From UBA10649 sp963842725 (lineage in GTDB: Bacteria > Actinomycetota > Actinomycetes > S36-B12), in the NCBI GenBank assembly GCA_963842725.1, contig CAWJHN010000003.1, positions 62,001 through 126,000 of the forward strand: a stretch of DNA of 64,000 nucleotides, read 5' to 3'. Shown one piece after another: positions 26,819 to 36,422 of the stretch. The translations under genes and the position numbers were made by a program. Each line of letters starts with the position of its first letter. The first letter of the stretch is position 1. The notes beneath the pieces were generated by a model. It was not told where the DNA came from. It did no database searches and worked only from the letters and a program-made list of their open reading frames with translations.

Positions 26819-26892
26819 GGGGTCATTGTGTCGATTGGGACACGGACGCGGCAAAACTGGCAACGCGGCGAGCGTGCGTCTATCGTGCTGCG

Positions 26893-27945
26893 ATGCGCCT
26901 GCCCTGGAGGACGACCACGCCTCCGGCCGCACCCATCCCCGCCCGGCCCGCCGGCCCCGTCACCCCCAGCCTCGGCAACGGCATCGCCCAGCCGATCACG
27001 CCAGCGACGATGCCGGCGCTCCTGGAGTCACTGCGGTGCGTCGATCAGCCCGAGGCGGGCACGGAGTTCTACGTCGACTGGTCGGGGATCCGCACCCGCA
27101 TCGGGATGCTGCCGTGGGCGCCGCGTGACCTGATCGGCGTGACGAGCACGGACCTGCCCATCCCCGACGACGGCTACCGCAGCGAGGACGTCGAGTACGC
27201 CTCCCTCGCACAGGCGCTGAACACAGCAGTGGGCACCTTCCGGATCGTCGAGGTCGGGGCGGGGTGGGCGCCCTGGGTGGTGGGCGGCGTCGTCCATGCC
27301 CGCCGGCGCGGGCTCGACGCATTCGGCATCGCGGTCGAGGCGGACCCTGTGCGGGCGTCCTGGGCCATGCAGCACGCGTTGGACAACGACGTGGTCGCCG
27401 AGTTGGTCGAGGGCACGCCGGAGGCGATCGCTGAGGCGGTCGGCGCCCAACGGGACGGCGTCGAGATGCTGGTGGTGCGGGCGGCCGGCTGGCACACCAC
27501 CATGACCATCCAGTTCCCCACCATCGACGATGCCGACATGGGCGCAGCCGTGTGGACGCTCGCCGGCACCGACGTCGACTACCGCGGGGCGCACCTCACG
27601 CACCTCGACGTGCCGGCGGTGAGCCTGGACGCCCTGCTGGCCGGCGACGTGCTCACCGACCTGCTGCACATCGATGTGCAGGGAGTCGAGTTCGAGATGG
27701 TCGAGCCCACCAGCGACGCGATCCAGGCCAACGTCCGGCTGATGGCGATCGGCACGACCAATCGGCTCGCCGAGGGTCAGCTGCAGCAGCACTTCCTGGC
27801 CCGCGGCTGGGGGCTGCTCATCGACGATCCCTGCACGGCGCAGTTCGTGATGACCCACCCGACACTCTCCGGATTCACCGTCCAGGACGGCACCCAGCTC
27901 TGGGAGAACCCCTTCCTCCGCGAGTGGCCGGTCGTCCCTGTGTAG
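26893..27945 (+). CDS. FkbM-like SAM-dependent methyltransferase
   Basis: 350 residues from the ATG at 26893, which has a -10-like TATCGT six bases before it. The SAM-site region reads FRIVEVGAGWAPWVVGG and FGIAVEADP. The later LLHIDVQGVEFEMVEP matches the FkbM family's hDhQGhE signature. A Pro/Ala-rich stretch covers residues ~8-30. FkbM-type enzymes O-methylate sugars, lipids or secondary metabolites. There is no obvious partner gene next to it. Confidence 0.82.
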   Translation: MRLPWRTTTPPAAPIPARPAGPVTPSLGNGIAQPITPATMPALLESLRCVDQPEAGTEFYVDWSGIRTRIGMLPWAPRDLIGVTSTDLPIPDDGYRSEDVEYASLAQALNTAVGTFRIVEVGAGWAPWVVGGVVHARRRGLDAFGIAVEADPVRASWAMQHALDNDVVAELVEGTPEAIAEAVGAQRDGVEMLVVRAAGWHTTMTIQFPTIDDADMGAAVWTLAGTDVDYRGAHLTHLDVPAVSLDALLAGDVLTDLLHIDVQGVEFEMVEPTSDAIQANVRLMAIGTTNRLAEGQLQQHFLARGWGLLIDDPCTAQFVMTHPTLSGFTVQDGTQLWENPFLREWPVVPV

Positions 27946-27959
27946 CGCTTGCGCTGGCG

Positions 27960-28622
27960 CTAGCGGACCACCTTGACGTTGAACATCCCCGTTCCCAGGG
28001 CACCCATCGTCCGGGTCCACAGGGCCAGGTACATCTCGGTGCCTCGGCACGTCGCCAGGTCCCCGAGGTCGATGATGTCGAGGTGACCGAGCTCGGTGAG
28101 CAGATCCGTCACCGTCGACTTGGCGACGGCGTCGTCGCCACTGACGAACACCGTGTGCTGGCCGCCCGCCAGCGACTCCGGATGCACCATCAGCGCTGCG
28201 CTGAGCGTGTTGAGCGTCTTGACGACCCGCGCCGACGGGAACGCCGCCTGGATCTGCTCCCCGAGGGAGTCCGTGTCCTTCACGAACAGCGTGGGCGGGA
28301 ATCCGCCGGAGAAGTCCAGCGGATTCGAGATGTCGATGAGGACCTTGCCGGTGAGGTTCGTCGATCCGACCAAGCCCAGTGCGGCTATGGACACCGCGCC
28401 TGAGGTGGCGTTGACGATGACCTCGCCGGCGGCCCCGGCGTCCGCGAACGTCGCAATGCGCACGCCGCCGTGCCCGTCGGACCATTCCTGCAAGGACGAC
28501 TCGGGCCGGTGCATCGACTCCTCGACATCACGCGTGCCGACCACGACGTCGTGGCCGAGTTCGTCGAGTCGCTCCGCCAGGGACCGCCCGACCGTGCCCG
28601 TGCCGATCACAGCGATGCGCAT
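27960..28622 (-). CDS. NADPH-dependent oxidoreductase, F420/NADP type
   Basis: 220 residues from the ATG at 28622, where the product opens MRIAVIGTGTVGRSLAERL with the dinucleotide GxGxxG motif. The family pattern continues with LGHDVVVGTRD, VIVNATSG, VLIDISNPLDFSGGFPPTL and VVKTLNTLSAALM, matching the NADP-oxidoreductase, coenzyme-F420-dependent-like group. F420 dependence itself cannot be read from sequence. It is divergent from the regulator gene at 28725 across about 100 bp. Confidence 0.9.
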   Translation of the reverse strand: MRIAVIGTGTVGRSLAERLDELGHDVVVGTRDVEESMHRPESSLQEWSDGHGGVRIATFADAGAAGEVIVNATSGAVSIAALGLVGSTNLTGKVLIDISNPLDFSGGFPPTLFVKDTDSLGEQIQAAFPSARVVKTLNTLSAALMVHPESLAGGQHTVFVSGDDAVAKSTVTDLLTELGHLDIIDLGDLATCRGTEMYLALWTRTMGALGTGMFNVKVVR

Positions 28623-28724
28623 GGAGTCTCCAGGTGGCAGGGGCGGGGATCGGTCCATGACATCCCCATTTCGAACCTGCGTCAAGGCCTAGCCGAGCCG
28701 GGCGCCCTGCCCGATACTGCGACG

Positions 28725-31700
28725 ATGAGCCTCCCGGCGGCAACCTGTGCCCACTGCGGCGCGGAACTGCCGGCTGCCGCACGGTTCTGCCCGGCCTGCG
28801 GTCGCGCCCAGGTGACCACCGGCATGCCCGCGCCGCCCGTGGCGGAGCGCCGGCTCACCTCGGTCCTCTTCGCCGACCTCGTGGGCTTCACCACCTTCAG
28901 CGAAGGCCTCGACCCGGAGGACGCCCGCGAGTTCCTGTCCGCCTACTTCGCCGGATGTCGAACCGTCGTCTCCCGATACGGCGGAACCGTCGAGAAGTTC
29001 ATCGGCGATGCGGTGATGGCGGTCTGGGGCGTTCCGGTCGCGCACGAGGACGACGCCGAGCGTGCGGTGCGCGCCGGTCTCGAGCTCGTCCACGTCGTGA
29101 GCGGTCTCGGTCAGGACAGTGCCTGGCGCACCGTCGCGATCCGAGTCGGCATCGTCACCGGCGAGGTGGCCGTGACGGTGGGCGCGACGGCCGAGGGGAT
29201 GGTCGCGGGTGATGTCGTGAACACGGCCTCGCGGGTCCAGTCGCTCGCCCAGCCCGGACGCGTGTGGGTCGACGACGTCACCCGATCGCTGACCTCCGCC
29301 GCCATCGCGTACGAGGACTGCGGCGAGCACCGGCTGAAGGGAAAGGCCGACCCGGTCCACCTGCACTGCGCTCGCGCGGTGGTCGCGGAGGTCGGCGGCG
29401 GCCAGCGCGTCGACGGGCTCGAGGCTCCGCTGGTCGGCCGGGACCGCGAGCTGCGCGTCCTCAAGCACGCCTTCCACGAGGTCGAGGCCCTGCGACGCCC
29501 GGCTGTGGTCATCGTCGAGGGCGAGCCGGGTACGGGGAAGTCGCGACTGGCCTGGGAGTTCGAGAAGTACATCGACGGACTGGCCACCCGGGTCTGGTGG
29601 CATCAGGGGCGCTGCCTGCCCTATCGGGACGGCGTTCCGCTCTGGGCCCTCGCCGAGGCCATCAGGTCCCGCCTGGGGCTGGTCGAGACGGACGCCGGAC
29701 CAGTGGTGGCGGAGCGGCTGGATGCGGCCCTCGTGCAGTTCGTCGCCGACGACGACGAGCGCACGTGGCTGCGTCCGCGACTCGGGGTGCTGGTCGGCAC
29801 CGGGGCCTCGGGGCCGTTCGAGCGGCTCGACCTCTTCTCCGCGTGGACCACGTTCCTCGAGCGCCTCGGCGGCGCGGGCGAGCCCGTCGTCCTGGTGCTC
29901 AACGACGCACACCATGCCGACGAGGGCCTTCTCGACTTCGTCGAGTACGTCCTGGCCTCCGCGCGAGCGGGAATCCTCGTCCTGACGCTGAGCCGGCCCG
30001 AACTCCTCGCCCGTCGTCCTAGGATCGCCGACGGCCGGGCCACGGTGATCCACCTGTCGCGCCTCGAGGACGATGCGATGGCGGAGCTCGTCGAGGGGCT
30101 CGTCCAAGGACTGCCCGCGTCGACTCGCGACGACCTCGTGCGGCGCGCGAACGGCGTGCCCCTGTTCGCCGTCGAGACGGTGCGTGCCCTGCTCGACCGC
30201 GGGTCGGTCGAGCTGCGCGACGGGCGAATGGTGTCCGCCGACCCGGCCGCCATCGACCTCGAGTCCCTCGGCGCCCCCACGTCACTGCACTCCCTGATCG
30301 CCGCCCGGCTCGATGCCCTCGATGCCCGCGAGCGACGTGTCGTGGCCGATGCGAGCGTCCTCGGCGAGTCGTTCACGCCGGCCGCGCTCGCCGCCCTCCA
30401 CGACGGATCCTGGGACCTCACCGAGACCCTTGATGCACTGGTACGCAAGGAGATTCTCACGCTCGAGACGGACCCGACCTCGTCCGAACGCGGCCAGTAC
30501 GTCTTCATGCACAGCGTCGTGCGGCAGGTCGCCTACGGCGCCCAGGCCCGGCGCGACCGCAAGGCGCGGCACCTGGCGGCCGCGGGATTCCTCGACCGGC
30601 AGCCTGACGACGCGGACGAACGAGCCCTCGTCACCGCCGAGCACCTGATCCGGGCCATCGATGCCTCGTCACCAGCCGACGACGACGTGCCGTCGCTCAC
30701 CGCCCGGGCCCGCGACCTGCTCGTCCGGGCCGCCGCCCGTGCCAGCGCGCTGGGCGCACCGGGCGAGGCGCAACGTCTGCTCGAGGCGGCGCTGCGGCGG
30801 ACAACCGATCCGGAGACCCGCGCAGGACTCGACAGCGAGGTCGCACGCGTGGCATGCGACGCGGGCAACTACGCCGTGGCGCTCATCCACGCCCGTGAGG
30901 CGGCCGCTCGGTTCGACGAGCTGGGCATGCCGGTCGAGGCGGGCGAGGCCACCTGCAACGCCGCTCGTGCGCAGATCATCAGCCAGGACAGCGGCGCTGC
31001 GATCCGCCTGCTCGAGCCCCGGTGGCACGCACTGCAGTCGGTGGACGGTTCCGACGTCGCCCTCCTGCACATCGTGAACATGCTCGCGGCCGCGTACTTC
31101 GAGCGTGGCGAGCTCGAGAGGTTCGCCGAGTTCTCCGAGCGACGGCTCCTGCTCGCCGAGGCGGTGGGCGACCCGGATGCCCTCGCCCTGTCCCACGTGC
31201 AGGAGGGACTGAGGTACGCCCTCATCGGTGCGCCGACGACGGCCGTCGCGATGTACGAGGGTGCCGCCCGCATCGCCCGGCAGGCCCAGCTTCCGCATCG
31301 CCTCGCCATGGCACTGAACAACCTGGCCACGGTGCAGATCAGTCGCGACCTGCCGGCAGCGCTCGAGTTCTCCCGCGAGGCCATCGAGGCGGCGCGGCGG
31401 TCCGGCGTCCGCGGGCAGATCGACTACACGACGTTCAACTACCTTCTCGCGCTCTGGACGGCCGGCGACCTGGTCCCGGCCCGAGCCCTGCTGCGCGAGG
31501 CGAGGGCAGACGCGGTCGAGCCGGGAATCATCCTGGGCCTCGACATCATGGCTATCTGGCTGACGAGCGCCGTCGGCGAGCGACCGGAGCACGTCCATCC
31601 GCCCGAGGAGTCCGACCACGCTTCCGACATCGCCTGGCTCGACAACCTGCACGTGATGCAGGCACTCGCCGACGGCGACCCACGTCGGGCCGCCCGACTC

Positions 31701-32147
31701 GCGGAGGAGTCGTTGCCGCGCGTGCTGGCGGCCGGGGGGCTCGAGGACGACTTCATGCACCTGTGGCCTCCGCTGGTCGACGCCGCACTGGCCGCGGGAG
31801 ATCCGGACCTGGCGGATCGGCTGATGGCACCGGTGTCGGATGCCCCGAACGGCTCGATATCACGCGCCGTGCGCGCGCATCGCGAGTGCCTGCGTGCCCG
31901 GATCGCCGCCGCGCGCCGAGTCGATCCGGTGATCGTGGAGGCGCACTTCGCATCCGGGCTCGCCCAGCTCCACGACTACGGGGCCGTCGGACTCCACGCC
32001 CGCGCCCAGACCCACTTCGGCGCGTGGCTGCGCGAACAGGGCCGCGGCGACGAGGCGGACGTCGTGCTGGCAGCGGGGTGCGCGACCCTCGAGCGCATCG
32101 GGGCGCACGGCTGGCTGCCCGACGTGCGGAGACCGACTGCACCGTGA
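28725..32147 (+). CDS. Adenylate/guanylate cyclase-domain regulator with zinc ribbon, AAA ATPase and TPR-like region
   Basis: 1140 residues from the ATG at 28725, preceded at six bases by -10-like GATACT; the longer upstream frame is rejected. Residues ~8-27 form a zinc ribbon (CAHCGAE...CPACG). Residues ~45-220 are a class III cyclase domain (RRLTSVLFADLVGFTTFSE, GDAVMAVWG, NTASRVQ). A predicted-ATPase domain begins near residue 240, with P-loop VEGEPGTGKSRLAWEF. The last ~450 residues are helical repeats like TPRs. Proteins of this layout are usually signal-responsive regulators. It is followed on the opposite strand by an MFS gene with a cyclic-nucleotide-binding domain, so a cyclic-nucleotide link is possible. 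Confidence 0.9.
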   Translation: MSLPAATCAHCGAELPAAARFCPACGRAQVTTGMPAPPVAERRLTSVLFADLVGFTTFSEGLDPEDAREFLSAYFAGCRTVVSRYGGTVEKFIGDAVMAVWGVPVAHEDDAERAVRAGLELVHVVSGLGQDSAWRTVAIRVGIVTGEVAVTVGATAEGMVAGDVVNTASRVQSLAQPGRVWVDDVTRSLTSAAIAYEDCGEHRLKGKADPVHLHCARAVVAEVGGGQRVDGLEAPLVGRDRELRVLKHAFHEVEALRRPAVVIVEGEPGTGKSRLAWEFEKYIDGLATRVWWHQGRCLPYRDGVPLWALAEAIRSRLGLVETDAGPVVAERLDAALVQFVADDDERTWLRPRLGVLVGTGASGPFERLDLFSAWTTFLERLGGAGEPVVLVLNDAHHADEGLLDFVEYVLASARAGILVLTLSRPELLARRPRIADGRATVIHLSRLEDDAMAELVEGLVQGLPASTRDDLVRRANGVPLFAVETVRALLDRGSVELRDGRMVSADPAAIDLESLGAPTSLHSLIAARLDALDARERRVVADASVLGESFTPAALAALHDGSWDLTETLDALVRKEILTLETDPTSSERGQYVFMHSVVRQVAYGAQARRDRKARHLAAAGFLDRQPDDADERALVTAEHLIRAIDASSPADDDVPSLTARARDLLVRAAARASALGAPGEAQRLLEAALRRTTDPETRAGLDSEVARVACDAGNYAVALIHAREAAARFDELGMPVEAGEATCNAARAQIISQDSGAAIRLLEPRWHALQSVDGSDVALLHIVNMLAAAYFERGELERFAEFSERRLLLAEAVGDPDALALSHVQEGLRYALIGAPTTAVAMYEGAARIARQAQLPHRLAMALNNLATVQISRDLPAALEFSREAIEAARRSGVRGQIDYTTFNYLLALWTAGDLVPARALLREARADAVEPGIILGLDIMAIWLTSAVGERPEHVHPPEESDHASDIAWLDNLHVMQALADGDPRRAARLAEESLPRVLAAGGLEDDFMHLWPPLVDAALAAGDPDLADRLMAPVSDAPNGSISRAVRAHRECLRARIAAARRVDPVIVEAHFASGLAQLHDYGAVGLHARAQTHFGAWLREQGRGDEADVVLAAGCATLERIGAHGWLPDVRRPTAP

Positions 32148-32159
32148 CGCAAAGCCACT

Positions 32160-33797
32160 TCACCGATGATGGTCGTCACGCTCCAGGTGCGCCGCGGCGA
32201 CCTCGGCTGCCACGGCGTGTCCGTCCCGGCTCCCGGTGACGGCCGCAAGGAAGTCGTCGGCTCGGATGCACAGAACCCTTCCGGACGTGCGGGCCGTCAC
32301 CGTGGCGGTCCGCACCGTGCGGTGCATGAGGGCGATCTCACCGAACGGGTCACCCGCCGTCAGCTCGGCGACCCGCTCCCGCCCGTCGACGACTACCGAG
32401 TACTGACCGGTGTCGACGATGAAGAACGAGTCCGCCTCGTCACCCTGCGCGAGGACCACGTCATCGGGAGCCACCGATCGCCATTCCGCCCTGCCGGCAA
32501 GTCGCTCGAGCTCGTACGGAGGCAGGAGGGACAGGAACGGGATGCCCAACATCAGCTCGATCTCGCGCGGATGGCACACGGCTCGGGCATCGAGTCGCCG
32601 CACCAGGAGGAAGCCGGACAGCGCGACGACGGTGACCCCGATGCCCAGGGCCGCGAACGCACCGGTCGCCGTCATCCGCTCGACGAGGAGGGGCGCCATG
32701 GCCGCACCGGCCGCCGCGCCCAGCAGCGCGGCACCCTCCTGCACCGCGAAGACCCGAGCGAGCACGCGATCATCGGTGGTGCGCTGCAGCAGCGTCCTGC
32801 CCGAGACCATCAGGACGGCCCCGCCGATGCCCGAAACGGCCAGCAGGAGGACGGCAGGGACGAGTCCGATGGACGCGGCCACGGCGGCCACGGCAACGCC
32901 CTGAACGATGCCGCCCACGAGAACGATCGGGGCCAGTCGACGACGCAGGGACACGAAGGCGGCTAGGGCCGCGCCGACGACCGCCCCGATGCCCGCGGCG
33001 CCGATGACGACACCCGCCCCCGATGCACCCAGCCCCAACGTGTCCTGGGCGAAGGCGACGCCGAGTACGTCGATCGCGCCGCCGACCACGAAGGCTCCGG
33101 TGAGGACGACAAGAAGGGCAAGCGCGCTGCCGTCTCGGGCGAGCAGCGAAACCCCTTGTAGGGCGGCCCGCCAGCCCTCAGGCTCCCCGGCCGTGGCCGG
33201 AGCGCCCGGTCCGAGGCGAAGTCGAAGGCACAGGATCATCGAGGTCAACGCCGCGAGCGTGGCTATCGACAGGACTGCCCATGGACCGGCCAGCTGGGCA
33301 CCGATCCCCGCCAGCACGGGTCCGCCGAACCTGGCCAGACCGTCGGCCATCGATGACATGGCGTTCGCTGACACGAGCGTCGGCGCGTCCTCAGAGAGCC
33401 GGGGCAGCGTTGCGAAGTGGATCGGCCGCACGACCGCGACACACGTCGTCGCGGCCGCTGACGCAACGACGACGAACGGCACCGGCGCCTCGACGATCAG
33501 CGCGACAGCCGTCGCTCCCGTCGTGAGAACGACCAGTGCGTAGGCGGCGACAAGGGCCTTGCCGCGCGGAATCCGGTCGCCGACGCTGGCGATCGCCGGC
33601 GTGAGCAGCGAGGCCGGGACGAGCTGCGCGACGGCGACCAGGCCGGCGAGCCGAGCGCCGCCCGCGTCATAGGCATAGAGAATGATCGCGATCCAGATCG
33701 ACCACTCGATGAGCCCGTAGATGGCGTACGCGCCAAGGACGCGGCGGACACCGGAAGCGGACGACATCGCACGCAACGCCACCGGCAATTGCGTCAT
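32160..33797 (-). CDS. MFS transporter with C-terminal cyclic-nucleotide-binding domain
   Basis: 545 residues from the ATG at 33797. Residues ~1-400 form about twelve membrane helices of an MFS-3-type carrier (GAYAIYGLIEWSIWIAIILYAYDAGG start; GRTLLQRTTDDRVLARVFAVQEGAALLGA loop typical of the group). The C-terminal ~130 residues are a cNMP-binding fold: IPFLSLLPPYELERLA, ADSFFIVDTGQYSVVV, GDPFGEIALMHRTVRTATV, the last being the phosphate-binding cassette with FGEIAL and the Arg. The same domain occurs alone at 35984. Transported solute unknown; a cyclic nucleotide or related ligand may gate it. Confidence 0.9.
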   Translation of the reverse strand: MTQLPVALRAMSSASGVRRVLGAYAIYGLIEWSIWIAIILYAYDAGGARLAGLVAVAQLVPASLLTPAIASVGDRIPRGKALVAAYALVVLTTGATAVALIVEAPVPFVVVASAAATTCVAVVRPIHFATLPRLSEDAPTLVSANAMSSMADGLARFGGPVLAGIGAQLAGPWAVLSIATLAALTSMILCLRLRLGPGAPATAGEPEGWRAALQGVSLLARDGSALALLVVLTGAFVVGGAIDVLGVAFAQDTLGLGASGAGVVIGAAGIGAVVGAALAAFVSLRRRLAPIVLVGGIVQGVAVAAVAASIGLVPAVLLLAVSGIGGAVLMVSGRTLLQRTTDDRVLARVFAVQEGAALLGAAAGAAMAPLLVERMTATGAFAALGIGVTVVALSGFLLVRRLDARAVCHPREIELMLGIPFLSLLPPYELERLAGRAEWRSVAPDDVVLAQGDEADSFFIVDTGQYSVVVDGRERVAELTAGDPFGEIALMHRTVRTATVTARTSGRVLCIRADDFLAAVTGSRDGHAVAAEVAAAHLERDDHHR

Positions 33798-33886
33798 GCG
33801 TCGGTTGACGAGAAGCTGCCCACCGACATCGCCACATGTTATGCCAGCCCACTGCGTGGCGAGGCCTTTCGTTGGAGACTGGACGC

Positions 33887-35875
33887 ATGCCATCCGAGGC
33901 AACCGACGTCGCGCCCACCACGGCATTCCCTCACCTCCTCGCACCGCTGACGATCGGTGGCGTCGAACTGCGCAACCGCATCGTGTCGTCCGGTCACGAC
34001 ACGGTCATGGCCGTCGACGGTCTCGTCACGGATCAGCTGGTCGCCTACCAGGAGGCTCGAGCCGCGGGCGGCGTCGGGCTGATCGTCGTGCAGGTGGCGG
34101 GCGTGCATCCGTCGGCGCGCTACACCAGTCATGTCCTGATGGCCGACGACGACGCGTGCATCCCCGGGCTTCGCCGGCTGGCGGACGTCGTGCATGCGCA
34201 CGGCGCCAAGGTCTTCCAGCAGCTGTTCCACGGAGGCCGGGAGATCATGGAGACGGAGGACGGCTCACTGCCGGTGGCGCTGGCGCCGTCGGCCGTGCCC
34301 AACGAGCGCTTCCATGTCATGCCGCGTGAGATGCCCGTCGCGCTCATCGACGAGGTCATCGCCGGATACGGCTCGGCAGCCGCTCGCGTGCGGAGGGCGG
34401 GCTACGACGGCGTCGAGATCGTTGCATCACATGGCTACCTGCCGGCTCAGTTCCTGTCGCCGCGCACGAACCAGCGCAGCGACGACTACGGCGGCTCGTT
34501 CGCGAATCGCCTTCGATTCCTCCAGCGCGTCATCTCGGCGGCACGCGCGGGTTGCGGTCCGGACCTGGTCGTGGGGCTCCGGATCTCCGTCGGCGAGGAC
34601 TCCGAGCAGGGCATCACGGCGGACGAGGCCCTCGAGGCTCTCGCCGCCATCGAGGGACTCTGCCCAGTCGACTACATCTCGGTCGTCGCGGGCACGTCGG
34701 CGACGCTCGCCGGATCCGATCACATCGTGCCGCCCATGACGACACGGACGGCGTATGCGGCCCCGATCTCGGCGCGGGCTAAGTCGGTGACATCCGTCCC
34801 GGTCATGGTGGCGGGCCGGATCAACCAGCCCCAGATCGGCGAGCAGGTGATCGCCCGGGGCGACGCGGACGCCGTCGTGATGACCCGTGCGCTCATCTGC
34901 GACCCCCTTATGCCGCGGAAGGCCGCCGAGGCGCGCGCCGACGAGATCCGCGCCTGCATCGCGTGCAACCAGGCGTGCATCGGCCACTTCCATGCCGGCT
35001 ACCCCATCTCGTGCATCCAGCACCCCGAGACGGGGCGCGAGATCAGGTACGGCACGCGCGGACGAGCGAGCCGGGTCCGTGACGTCGTCGTGGTCGGCGG
35101 GGGACCGGGCGGGCTGAAGTCAGCCGCAGTGGCGGCGGAACGAGGTCACCGCGTGCGACTCCTCGAGGCGGGCCGCCGGCTCGGTGGTCAGGTGCTGCTG
35201 GCCCAGGAGCTGCCCGGCCGTGCGGAGTTCGGGGGCCTGGTGACGAACCTGCAGGGCGAGGCGGAGCGCGCGGGCGTCGAAGTGCTCCTGAGCACGCGGG
35301 CCGACGCGGCCATGCTGCGTGGACTCGCTCCCGATCACGTCATCCTCGCAACCGGCGCCCGGCCGCGGGTGCCTGCGCTCGAACTCGTGGACTCGCCGGT
35401 GGTCCTGACGGCCTGGGACGTCCTGGCCGGGGCGCGCGTGCCGGCCGGCCACGTCGTCGTTGCCGACTGGCGCTGCGACTGGATCGGGCTCGGCGTTGCC
35501 ACTCTCCTTGCGCAGCAAGGACATCGAGTGACGCTGGGCGTCTCGGGATACTTCGCCGGGCAGCGCATCCAGCAGTACGTTCGCGACGCGATGATCGCCG
35601 AGACCAGCCGCCTTGGCGTCGCGATCATCCCGCTCGTGCGGCCCTTCGGAGCTGACGCCGACGCGGTCTACCTGCAGCACGTGCTCACGGACGAGCCGGT
35701 GATCATCGAGCCGGCCTCGGCACTCGTGCTGGCGCAGGGGCACGTCCCCGTCACAACGCTCGACGAGGAGCTGGAGTCCGAGATGTTCGAGGTGCACCGG
35801 ATCGGCGACTGCCTGGCGCCCCGAACGGTCGAGGAGGCGGTGCTCGAGGGTCTCGAGGTCGGCTGCCTGATCTAG
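33887..35875 (+). CDS. NADH:flavin oxidoreductase with 4Fe-4S cluster (dienoyl-CoA reductase / N-methylproline demethylase type)
   Basis: 662 residues from the ATG at 33887. Residues ~10-345 are an old-yellow-enzyme FMN barrel (APLTIGGVELRNRIV, QLFHGGRE, SHGYLPAQFLSPRTNQRSDDYGG, VMVAGRIN). The iron-sulfur ligands are C357, C360, C364 and C376. A flavin/NADH domain follows with VVVGGGPGGLKSAAVAAERGH near residue 401. This layout is shared by 2,4-dienoyl-CoA reductase, trimethylamine dehydrogenase and stachydrine/N-methylproline demethylases. The substrate cannot be chosen from sequence. Head-to-head with the MFS gene, sharing ~90 bp. Confidence 0.92.
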   Translation: MPSEATDVAPTTAFPHLLAPLTIGGVELRNRIVSSGHDTVMAVDGLVTDQLVAYQEARAAGGVGLIVVQVAGVHPSARYTSHVLMADDDACIPGLRRLADVVHAHGAKVFQQLFHGGREIMETEDGSLPVALAPSAVPNERFHVMPREMPVALIDEVIAGYGSAAARVRRAGYDGVEIVASHGYLPAQFLSPRTNQRSDDYGGSFANRLRFLQRVISAARAGCGPDLVVGLRISVGEDSEQGITADEALEALAAIEGLCPVDYISVVAGTSATLAGSDHIVPPMTTRTAYAAPISARAKSVTSVPVMVAGRINQPQIGEQVIARGDADAVVMTRALICDPLMPRKAAEARADEIRACIACNQACIGHFHAGYPISCIQHPETGREIRYGTRGRASRVRDVVVVGGGPGGLKSAAVAAERGHRVRLLEAGRRLGGQVLLAQELPGRAEFGGLVTNLQGEAERAGVEVLLSTRADAAMLRGLAPDHVILATGARPRVPALELVDSPVVLTAWDVLAGARVPAGHVVVADWRCDWIGLGVATLLAQQGHRVTLGVSGYFAGQRIQQYVRDAMIAETSRLGVAIIPLVRPFGADADAVYLQHVLTDEPVIIEPASALVLAQGHVPVTTLDEELESEMFEVHRIGDCLAPRTVEEAVLEGLEVGCLI

Positions 35876-35878
35876 GGA

Positions 35879-35906
35879 CCGAGCGCGACCCGCGCCCTGC
35901 GCTCGG
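35879..35906 (+). terminator. Hairpin after the flavin oxidoreductase gene
   Basis: CCGAGCGC and GCGCTCGG form an eight-base-pair stem with a 12-base loop, starting three bases after the stop. No T-tract. Confidence 0.45.
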
Positions 35907-35983
35907 CCCGGGCAGTAGCCGCAACCGGTCGTGACTGCTACGTTCACCGGCATCCGGTCCGTCGTCGGTCGAAGGAGGCTGTC

Positions 35984-36412
35984 GTGAGGGTGCATGACGC
36001 GCTCGCCAAGGTTGACATCTTTTCCACGCTCCCGTCCGACATCATCGACGAGATCGTCCAACGGGGGACCACGCACAAGGTGGGCCCGGCCAAGGTGCTC
36101 GTCCAGCAGGGCGCCACGGACTCCGGCCTCCAGCTGATCGTCACCGGGAGCGCCACCGTCTCGGTGAACGGCGTCGAGAAGGCGACCATCGGCGAGGGCG
36201 CCTACTACGGGGAGATGTCGCTCCTGGACTCCGCTCCGCGATCGGCCACCGTCGTCGCCGGGCCGGAGGGGGCAACCACCTTCAGCGTCTCCCCCCTTGC
36301 CTTCTCCGGGCTGCTGGACGCGCATCCGGAGATCTCTCGGGGCCTGCTCACCGTCCTCGTCGCGCGGATTCGCAGCATCGAGTCGGCGTCCGCACGCATG
36401 CTCGACGACTGA
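35984..36412 (+). CDS. Small cyclic-nucleotide-binding-domain protein
   Basis: 142 residues from a GTG with a good GAAGGAGG ribosome-binding site. One Crp-type cNMP-binding fold fills the protein: LAKVDIFSTLPSDIIDEIV, DSGLQLIVTGSATV, and the cassette GEGAYYGEMSLLDSAPRSATV with Glu and Arg kept. There is no helix-turn-helix or membrane part, so it is a lone sensor module. It sits 109 bp after the flavin oxidoreductase and near the MFS protein with the same domain. The partner is unknown. Confidence 0.9.
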   Translation: MRVHDALAKVDIFSTLPSDIIDEIVQRGTTHKVGPAKVLVQQGATDSGLQLIVTGSATVSVNGVEKATIGEGAYYGEMSLLDSAPRSATVVAGPEGATTFSVSPLAFSGLLDAHPEISRGLLTVLVARIRSIESASARMLDD

Positions 36413-36422
36413 GGTCCGCTGC

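Noticed and set aside
28470..28724. Longer start for the cyclase-ATPase protein
   Set aside because: The extra segment overlaps the divergent oxidoreductase gene and is not protein-like; the zinc ribbon begins just after ATG 28725.
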